A stretch of 17,548 nucleotides of DNA from Ruminococcaceae bacterium UBA4306. Its GTDB lineage: Bacteria > Bacillota > Clostridia > Oscillospirales > Acutalibacteraceae. Below the pieces are notes generated by a model that worked only from the letters and a program-made list of their open reading frames with translations, made no database searches and had not been told where the DNA came from. A program made the translations under genes and the position numbers. The DNA is taken from NCBI GenBank assembly GCA_002394725.1, contig DGUQ01000011.1:1-17548 (forward strand), given 5' to 3'. Shown piece by piece: positions 1 through 5,438 of the stretch (the stretch's first letter is position 1; the number at the start of each line of letters is the position of its first letter).

Positions 1-653
1 GCTCCTACTTCAAGGATAAGGATAATTTGATCAAGTCGGTCAACCAGATCGAGATCTTTGATACTATCGTCGCGTTCCTCGCGGGCGTAATGATCATCCC
101 TGCGGTTTACGTGTTCCTCGGCACCGAGGGTCTGGAGAACGCGGGTCCCGGACTGGTATTCGTCGCCATGCCCAAAATCTTCGCGCAGATGGGTGTTGCC
201 GGCAATATCTTAGGCGCGGTATTCTTCATCATGGTGCTGTTCGCGGCGCTCACGAGCTGCATCTCCATCATGGAGGCGATCTGCTCGGGTATGATCGACA
301 AGGGCATGTCACGTAAGAAGGCGACCGTCACCGAGGGCGTCATCGCGCTGGTGCTCAGCACCGTGGTATGTCTCGGCTACAATGTGTTCTACTTTGAGTT
401 CAAGCTGCCCAACGGCTCTGTCGGACAGATCCTCGACATCATGGATTACCTTTCCAACAACGTCCTCATGCCCATTCTGGCGATCGGCACCTGCATTTTA
501 GTCGGCTGGATCTTAAAGCCCAAGACGATTATCGACGAGGCGACCAAGAACGGCGAGAGGTTCGGCAGAAAATGGCTCTATACCGCTATGATCAAGGTGG
601 TAGCGCCGATCATGCTGGTCATCCTGCTGCTCGGCTCATTGGGTGTGTATTGA
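1..653 (+). CDS. NSS-family sodium-dependent amino acid transporter, 3' part only
   Basis: This is the C-terminal part of a neurotransmitter:sodium symporter (LeuT/MhsT-like) family protein, which imports an amino acid or similar solute with Na+ across the cytoplasmic membrane. The frame is open from the window edge (first full codon at 3, reading SYFKDKDNLIKS), so the true start lies upstream; the TTG at 27 is internal. About 216 residues remain, against roughly 440-500 for bacterial members, so about half is present. Visible hydrophobic segments include IVAFLAGVMIIPAVYVF, NILGAVFFIMVLFAAL, VIALVLSTVVCLGY, LMPILAIGTCILVGWIL and a final VVAPIMLVILLLGSLGVY. The GLVFVAMPKIFAQM stretch and the Ser/Ile-rich ALTSCISIMEA segment are typical of bacterial NSS proteins. 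The substrate cannot be read from this part. The family call is firm from overall sequence style; no structure or assay supports it here. Confidence 0.9.
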   Translation, partial: SYFKDKDNLIKSVNQIEIFDTIVAFLAGVMIIPAVYVFLGTEGLENAGPGLVFVAMPKIFAQMGVAGNILGAVFFIMVLFAALTSCISIMEAICSGMIDKGMSRKKATVTEGVIALVLSTVVCLGYNVFYFEFKLPNGSVGQILDIMDYLSNNVLMPILAIGTCILVGWILKPKTIIDEATKNGERFGRKWLYTAMIKVVAPIMLVILLLGSLGVY

Positions 654-662
654 TCGTTTCCG

Positions 663-730
663 CAATCCTTTGGGATTGTGATATCCCGATCAAAGCAATC
701 CGGTTACTTACTCGAGCGGTCAATACCGCT
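663..730 (+). other. Intergenic short hairpins between transporter and flavodoxin genes
   Basis: Two short inverted repeats occupy this 105-base gap. One pairs CAATCC (663-668) with GGATTG (673-678). The other pairs AGCGGT (715-720) with ACCGCT (725-730) around a CAAT loop. Neither is followed by a proper T run, so they are weak terminator or attenuator candidates at most. No convincing promoter hexamers were seen, so read-through from the transporter into the flavodoxin gene is possible. Confidence 0.25.
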
Positions 731-758
731 TATCATTACAAAATCGGAGGATAACAGA

Positions 759-1397
759 ATGAAAAAAGCGCTTGCTCTATTGATGGCGATCGCCATCGTC
801 CTTTCGCTCGCCGCATGCGGCGCAAAAACCGAGAAATCAAACGAAAAAACCACCGGCGGTGAAACCGCGTCAACCCCTGCGGCAAGCGGTAAATCACTGG
901 TCGTATACTTTTCCCGAACAGGAGAGCAGGATAAGGTCGGCGTGATCGAAAAAGGCAATACAAAGATCGTTGCCGAGATGATCGCCGAAAAGGTGGGAGC
1001 CGATACCTTTGAGATCGTTCCGAAGAACGATACTTATCCGATGACCTTTGACGCGCTTTGTGACGTCGCGAAGGAAGAGCAGAACAATAACGCTCGTCCC
1101 GAGATCAAGGATACCGTTAAAGACTTTGACAGCTATGATACGATCTATCTCGGCTATCCGATCTGGTGGGCGGATCTTCCGATGATCTGCTATACCTTCC
1201 TTGAGAGCTATGACTTTAACGGCAAAACGATCGTTCCGTTCTGTACGCATGAAGGCTCTGCCGACGCGAATACACAGAAAAAGATTCAGACCGCCGTTCC
1301 CAAAGCCTCGGTCAAGGAGGTTTTAGCTGTTCGCGGTCAGGACGCGCAGAAGGATAAGGACAGCGTCAAGAAGCAAATCGAAGATTGGTTGAAGTGA
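759..1397 (+). CDS. Lipoprotein flavodoxin (extracytoplasmic FMN-binding electron carrier)
   Basis: Predicted 212-residue lipoprotein with a flavodoxin domain, probably carrying electrons at the outer face of the membrane. The ATG at 759 is chosen because GGAGG sits at 746-750 and because it opens a lipoprotein signal: MKK, then a hydrophobic stretch, then lipobox LAAC with the lipidated Cys at residue 20. An earlier in-frame start would add a charged, non-signal extension. A Lys/Thr/Gly-rich tether (residues 21-45) leads into the domain. The FMN phosphate loop region is VVYFSRTGEQDK (about 48-59), the isoalloxazine-side loop is LGYPIWWADLP (131-141), and FCTHEGS (161-167) matches the third FMN-contacting loop of long-chain-type Firmicutes flavodoxins. 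The residue after FSRTG is E rather than the usual N or S. Only 71 bases and no clear promoter separate it from the next gene, suggesting cotranscription. Redox partner unknown. Confidence 0.88.
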   Translation: MKKALALLMAIAIVLSLAACGAKTEKSNEKTTGGETASTPAASGKSLVVYFSRTGEQDKVGVIEKGNTKIVAEMIAEKVGADTFEIVPKNDTYPMTFDALCDVAKEEQNNNARPEIKDTVKDFDSYDTIYLGYPIWWADLPMICYTFLESYDFNGKTIVPFCTHEGSADANTQKKIQTAVPKASVKEVLAVRGQDAQKDKDSVKKQIEDWLK

Positions 1398-1468
1398 TTC
1401 GAAGGAGCGGCAAAGGGATTTACGACAGGGTGCGCTGAGAACAGCTGACGATAGGGAGGAGATCGTCG

Positions 1469-3223
1469 ATGAACCATTCGTTAAAGAAGTATCGTCTCAC
1501 GCGTGAAGAGCGCGCTCAAATCAAACAGAGGTTCAAGCGTACGGGAGAGTTGACGCGTAAAAAGTTGATAGAGTACATACCTGCTATGTTGATCACGAAT
1601 CTCTCCACGCTTCTGCTGATATCCGTCGACGGTCTTGTCGTAGGTAATTTGGTTGGCGGCAAGGCACTGTCGGCAGTCAATATCTTTTCTCCGGCAACGC
1701 TGTTGATCGGCGTCATTTCTGTGCTGATCGCGAGCGGCATCGGGATATGTTTGTCGACAGGAGTCGGCGCGAACGATCCTCAAAAGCTGCTGCGCACCAA
1801 GAGCGCCATGAAAAAGATGATGGCGATCGCCGCGATAGTTGTCGCCGTAGCGCAGATACCCGCGGTCTACCTGATCATCAGCTCCTATCAGCTTTCGCCG
1901 GAGATGGAGGCGATGACCCGACAGTACGCGATAGGGGTCATGATCTCTTCCCCATTCGGCTTGATATCCACCGTGGGCGTCCATCAGCTCCAGATCGTCG
2001 GAAAGATGAAGGCGCTGATGTGGCTTGCTATCATGGAGGGCGTTGCCAATCTTATTTTGGATGTTGTATTTGTCAGCGTTTTTCATATGGGAGTTGCCGG
2101 CGCCGGCTTCGGTACCGCCGGAGCGAATATTTTGCGCTGTACGGCAACGGTCCTGTTCCTTGTCAGGAAAACGAACGTTTTTAACAGCCACGGAGTGAAA
2201 TCGGGATGGAAAGAGTGCAGAGAGATTCTCACCTACGGTCTGCCGGACGCTTCTCATTCCCTGATCCTCGCGGCGCAGAACTATTTCATCATGCTTGTTA
2301 TTCTCTCCACACTCGGAGAAAACGGCGGTATCATCAAGGGTACCTGCGCGTTTGCGTTCAGCGTCACCAATGTCCTGATCTCAAGCGTACAAGGCTCATT
2401 AAGGCCGCTGATGGGCTTGATGATCGGCTCAAAGGATCATGACGGAACACGGATGCTCCTGCGTCAGGGGTTTGGTTTCATCACGGTCTTTGTCAGTATT
2501 ATCGTGGTCATCATCGAACTGTTCCCCGGAATGTTCTATCATTTTCACGGCATCAATGAACTACCGAGCGGCGGTGAGCTCTCACTTCGATTATTCGCGG
2601 CGAGCTTTCTTTTCGGGGCATTCAACACCATTTTCCGTTTGTATTATTCCAACAGGAAGGATACCGGCTTTTCCAGTACACTGACCGTTTTGGGTCACGC
2701 CGCCATACCGCTGTTTGCGTTTATCCTCACCCGGTTTTTTCCCGGCCCGTTTCTGTGGCTCGGCAATCTGATCGCTGAACTGATCATCCTCGCCGTTAAT
2801 ATGAAGAGATACACCTATTGGCTGGAGAAAGATAACGCCGAACAGGATAAGGATGAAAAGACATTTTATTTGACTGTGACGCCCGACAAAGCGGTAGAGG
2901 CGTCTCAAATGATCCGCCGCTTTGCGAAGGAAAACGGCTATCCTTCCGGTATCGCCTACAGTGTCGCCTTGTGTATGGAGGAAATGGTAGCCTATATCGA
3001 GGCGGCTCAGGATGGCGCCGAGATAGACACACAGGTCATCGTTCGGTTCTCACATGACGCGGCGCACTTCATCATCATCGACAACGGGCGATGCATTACG
3101 CTGGATGACGATCCCGAATCGCGGTCGCTCATCACCAACAACTACGCGTTGATCAAAAAATTGGCAAAATCCGCGCAGCATCGTTATATCCTGAATCTGA
3201 ATTATACGATGTTTGAATTTTGA
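1469..3223 (+). CDS. MATE-type exporter fused to a degenerate RsbW/GHKL-like ATPase domain
   Basis: A 584-residue membrane protein. Residues about 35-455 form a MATE-family multidrug/toxin efflux fold, normally a Na+ or H+ antiporter with 12 membrane segments. Evidence includes the early IPAMLITNLSTLLLISVDGLVVGNLV segment region, the GVAGAGFGTAGAN loop and the long string of hydrophobic helices. Ordinary MATE proteins end near residue 450; here about 120 more cytoplasmic residues (463-584) resemble an anti-sigma-factor kinase or GHKL domain: a CMEEMVAYI helix (502-510) in the N-box position, IIIDNG (535-540) in the D-x-G position and a closing YILNLNYTMFEF strand. The N-box Asn and the glycine lid (replaced by LITNNYAL) are missing, so ATP binding is doubtful. 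The ATG at 1469 has GGGAGGA at 1454-1460. Substrate unknown. The gene probably shares a transcript with the flavodoxin gene. The transporter call is firm; the fused domain is inferred from pattern. Confidence 0.85.
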   Translation: MNHSLKKYRLTREERAQIKQRFKRTGELTRKKLIEYIPAMLITNLSTLLLISVDGLVVGNLVGGKALSAVNIFSPATLLIGVISVLIASGIGICLSTGVGANDPQKLLRTKSAMKKMMAIAAIVVAVAQIPAVYLIISSYQLSPEMEAMTRQYAIGVMISSPFGLISTVGVHQLQIVGKMKALMWLAIMEGVANLILDVVFVSVFHMGVAGAGFGTAGANILRCTATVLFLVRKTNVFNSHGVKSGWKECREILTYGLPDASHSLILAAQNYFIMLVILSTLGENGGIIKGTCAFAFSVTNVLISSVQGSLRPLMGLMIGSKDHDGTRMLLRQGFGFITVFVSIIVVIIELFPGMFYHFHGINELPSGGELSLRLFAASFLFGAFNTIFRLYYSNRKDTGFSSTLTVLGHAAIPLFAFILTRFFPGPFLWLGNLIAELIILAVNMKRYTYWLEKDNAEQDKDEKTFYLTVTPDKAVEASQMIRRFAKENGYPSGIAYSVALCMEEMVAYIEAAQDGAEIDTQVIVRFSHDAAHFIIIDNGRCITLDDDPESRSLITNNYALIKKLAKSAQHRYILNLNYTMFEF

Positions 3224-3226
3224 GCA

Positions 3227-3265
3227 GGTTCAGATTATTCCTGTCACCCTAACCGAAATCAGTAA
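3227..3265 (+). pseudogene. Remnant of the 5' part of an hxlR-type regulator gene
   Basis: The stretch 3227-3258 matches 7379-7410, inside the intact HxlR gene, at 30 of 32 positions. Read in the frame of the upstream exporter it encodes GSDYSCHPNRNQ followed by TAA at 3263-3265; the intact gene encodes GSDYSCHPNQKE. One of the two differences is synonymous (TCA against TCG, Ser), which suggests both copies were once coding. Nothing of the winged-helix domain follows: the sequence runs straight into the 3271 hairpin. Likely a duplication or rearrangement scar. Confidence 0.6.
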
Positions 3266-3270
3266 TACAA

Positions 3271-3307
3271 GAAAACACCGCATACGCATGTCGTATGCGG
3301 TGTTTTC
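3271..3307. terminator. Strong hairpin, bidirectional terminator between convergent genes
   Basis: A perfect 16-bp stem pairs 3271-3286 with 3292-3307 around the five-base loop CATGT. The A run on the left arm and T run on the right arm (GAAAACACC / GGTGTTTTC) give a U tract in either direction. It lies between the exporter gene (plus) and the glycosyltransferase gene (minus), overlapping the latter's stop codon by one base, which fits a bidirectional Rho-independent terminator. Confidence 0.85.
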
Positions 3308-4707
3308 TAATCCGGCAGCTCATCTTCGTGTCCCATCGTGAGCATATTCTTTTTCATTTCCGCCAGAATGACTTTTCTGCCGATAGGGTCTGCGAACCAA
3401 TTATCGGGCTTGGTATGACTGCCGTACGCTGGAAAATAGTGCAGGGAAAACCGTCGATACGCTTCGATGCTCTCCGCGATTTGCTTGGTTCGCGGAATAT
3501 GGAAGCCTCCCGTAACGATCCCTATCCGCAGCGGTCTTGCATACTCTTTCTGCAGCTCCTCGATGAACACAAGCGAGTTAGTCAAATTATCGACGGTACA
3601 CAGCGCCTGATTCTCAATGCTGATATCAGCGCTGTCTACGCCGTTTTTCACAAGATACTCGAGCATAAATTCCGCCTCGGTAGCCTCTGTGCCGATATAA
3701 GGGTTTCCGCCGCTGACGATATACCGCGCGCCGGGATTTCTTCTGCCTATCTCAAGCGCCTTCTCTATCTTATAACCGCAGTTCCTGCTGCCGAGAACCA
3801 GCAGGAGATCTACAGCGGCGTCCTCATCCCACGGACCGCCGAAAACGAGTCGGTTCACAGACGAAAGATTCTCCGTCTTTTCTTCGGGTCTGTACGGGAA
3901 CCGATCGATCGTATTCTCGACCTCTCTGCTCAGATCATACGCAACAAACGCCGCTCGTTCTTTTTCGGTCGTTCCCTTTGACAGCGAAAGAAAGCACGCT
4001 GTCTTTGCTTCATGCAATTCCATGGAACGTTCAAAGAACCGCGGAACATAACGGGTAGACAAGGACGTCAGGCTTCTCTGCAGATAAATGTGCTTGACGA
4101 TGGAGCTGGTCATGATCGTTTGGCACACGTTGAGATAAGCATAATTGAACAGACGATCCTCTCCGAAGGTACAGGACTCGTCATATCGGATATCGTGATC
4201 GATCAGCAGATGCCTTTTGTACAGCTTATTGCATGAGGAGTAGATCAACAGCCTGCGCCGTCTGATATAATCATCCGCAAAGGAGGATGCGTTGGGATAG
4301 AGATGATCCTCAACGGTCCAGTATGCTGTATCACCGTTCTGCAGATGACGCTCCATGCCGAAGATATAGTAATCAAGGTCTTTCTCCAAAAGAGGAAACG
4401 CTTTTTCAAAAAAGCTGTCGTGCATCCTGTCGTCACAGTCAACAAAGGTGACATATTTGCCTTTGGCAACCATGATCCCTTCGTTTCTGGCGCGTGACGG
4501 ACCGCCATGCTCCCGATGGTACACATGCAGTTTGTCGCAGTGAGCGAAAAGAGAGCGCAGTTTGTCCCTTGTATCATCTGTTGAACCATCATCCACAGCG
4601 ATGATCTCACATTGTTCGGGAAGCCGGTTCGTGATCGAGTGGATACACTCTTCTATATAATCTCCGCAATTAAATGTCGGAACAATCACAGAAAGTAACA
4701 CCTGCAA
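3307..4707 (-). CDS. GT2 glycosyltransferase fused to a C-terminal DUF218 (YdcF/SanA-like) domain
   Basis: A 466-residue two-domain protein without membrane segments. Residues about 4-235 are a family 2 (GT-A fold) glycosyltransferase: LSVIVPTFN at 5-13, VDDGSTDDT at 38-46, GGPSRARNEG at 68-77, the metal-binding VDCDD at 89-93, and GED at 182-184 as the likely catalytic acid region. Such enzymes transfer a sugar from a nucleotide-sugar donor to a surface glycan or lipid. After a linker, residues about 299-430 match DUF218: LLLVLGSRN (301-309), YIVSGG (329-334), EATEAEFMLEYL (341-352), ENQALCTVDN (365-374) and VTGGFH (398-403). DUF218 proteins (YdcF, SanA, ElyC) are linked to envelope functions in other bacteria. 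The start is TTG at 4705-4707, chosen because GAGGAGAGG (minus strand, 4724-4716) lies about 8 bases upstream; the ATG at 4715-4713 is out of frame and the GTG at 4701 is farther. It is a single-gene unit with its own promoter. Confidence 0.88.
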   Translation of the reverse strand: MQVLLSVIVPTFNCGDYIEECIHSITNRLPEQCEIIAVDDGSTDDTRDKLRSLFAHCDKLHVYHREHGGPSRARNEGIMVAKGKYVTFVDCDDRMHDSFFEKAFPLLEKDLDYYIFGMERHLQNGDTAYWTVEDHLYPNASSFADDYIRRRRLLIYSSCNKLYKRHLLIDHDIRYDESCTFGEDRLFNYAYLNVCQTIMTSSIVKHIYLQRSLTSLSTRYVPRFFERSMELHEAKTACFLSLSKGTTEKERAAFVAYDLSREVENTIDRFPYRPEEKTENLSSVNRLVFGGPWDEDAAVDLLLVLGSRNCGYKIEKALEIGRRNPGARYIVSGGNPYIGTEATEAEFMLEYLVKNGVDSADISIENQALCTVDNLTNSLVFIEELQKEYARPLRIGIVTGGFHIPRTKQIAESIEAYRRFSLHYFPAYGSHTKPDNWFADPIGRKVILAEMKKNMLTMGHEDELPD

Positions 4708-4749
4708 AACACCATCCTCTCCTCAGCCTAGGGCGTCTATAGATATCCT

Positions 4750-4778
4750 ATTGTAACAGATTATCGCTGTTTCAGCAA
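4750..4778 (-). promoter_or_regulatory. Sigma-A-type promoter of the glycosyltransferase gene
   Basis: On the minus strand, TTGCTG (4778-4773) and TACAAT (4755-4750) are separated by exactly 17 bases, and TGT just before TACAAT makes an extended -10. The start codon is about 43 bases downstream. A 7-bp inverted repeat, CAGATTA (4757-4763) against TAATCTG (4783-4789), brackets the spacer and -35 and is a possible operator. Confidence 0.6.
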
Positions 4779-4810
4779 GAAGTAATCTGAATAACACTCG
4801 CTTTGTATGA

Positions 4811-5182
4811 ATGTCTGATCTATCACCTTGCAACCCCATGCTGTCATCAAAACCCGATCCACGTTCTGCGCTCTCGTGTACGGTCCTCTTTGCTTCACCT
4901 CTGTCCGTTGCAGCAGTCGACAATTACATTCGCGGCGATGCTGACGCGGACGGCGCCGTGACCGTGATTGATGTGGCGATGATCCAAAGACACACCGCAG
5001 GGCTCTCCGTCTCGCCCTTTGATGAGAGAGCCGCCGATGTGAACGATGACGGCTTGGATATCGTAGATGCGGCTCGGATCCAGCGTTACTTAGCCGGAAT
5101 CGAAACACCGTATGGTATCGGCGAGCTTGTTACCGTAAAATCTCCGTCCGACTATGACGAATATGAGCTCCCCGTTATGTAA
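4811..5182 (+). CDS. Small dockerin-only reading frame, probably a remnant
   Basis: A 123-codon frame whose residues about 38-105 are a complete type I dockerin: two Ca2+-binding F-hand repeats, GDADADGAVTVIDVAMIQR and DVNDDGLDIVDAARIQR, about 35 residues apart. Dockerins bind cohesins and attach proteins to a cellulosome-like scaffold or the cell surface. The first 37 residues contain a modest hydrophobic stretch (ALSCTVLFASPLSVAA) that could be a damaged signal peptide, but there is no basic N-terminus of normal form. No ribosome binding site precedes either ATG at 4811 or the in-frame ATG at 4838, and an in-frame TGA directly precedes 4811. The dockerin is therefore clear, but the gene is probably the tail of a lost secreted protein. 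The alternative is a very small secreted dockerin peptide. It lies close to the divergent glycosyltransferase start, with no promoter of its own recognised. Confidence 0.5.
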   Translation: MSDLSPCNPMLSSKPDPRSALSCTVLFASPLSVAAVDNYIRGDADADGAVTVIDVAMIQRHTAGLSVSPFDERAADVNDDGLDIVDAARIQRYLAGIETPYGIGELVTVKSPSDYDEYELPVM

Positions 5183-5248
5183 AAGCTGCCGATCTTTTTT
5201 GTATTAAAATGAAATCATCAGATTTGTCATTAGTTCAAATCTCCTAAG

Positions 5249-5287
5249 ACGATTGCCTGACCTTGATCCTTCGGGTCAGGCAATCGT
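5249..5287 (+). terminator. Hairpin, probable terminator after the dockerin frame
   Basis: A perfect 14-bp stem pairs ACGATTGCCTGACC (5249-5262) with GGTCAGGCAATCGT (5274-5287) around an 11-base loop. Only a short TCT follows, so termination strength is uncertain. It isolates the A-GNAT operon promoter from upstream transcription. Confidence 0.6.
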
Positions 5288-5353
5288 TCTGTCAGCATTT
5301 GAATCATAGGATACGAGGACGAAAGCGGTCTTTGAATCGGCAGGTATCACCGA

Positions 5354-5418
5354 GCGTACTATGTAACAAAAAACTGCGTACTTGAAACACTATTTGGATA
5401 TGGTATAATAAATATACC
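5354..5418 (+). promoter_or_regulatory. Promoter of the adenylation-GNAT/hxlR operon with candidate operators
   Basis: TTGAAA (5382-5387) and TATAAT (5404-5409) are separated by 16 bases, and TGG before TATAAT forms an extended -10. The start codon is at 5439, giving a short leader of about 23 bases. Two sequence patterns overlap it. The direct repeat GCGTACT occurs at 5354 and 5376, 22 bp apart (about two helical turns), and the second copy runs into the -35. The dyad GGTATA (5402-5407) against TATACC (5413-5418) covers the -10 and start region. HxlR-family regulators are known to act from direct or inverted repeats at their own promoters, so autoregulation by the operon's HxlR protein is a reasonable inference. 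Confidence 0.75.
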
Positions 5419-5438
5419 GAATAAAGAAGGTGATTCAA

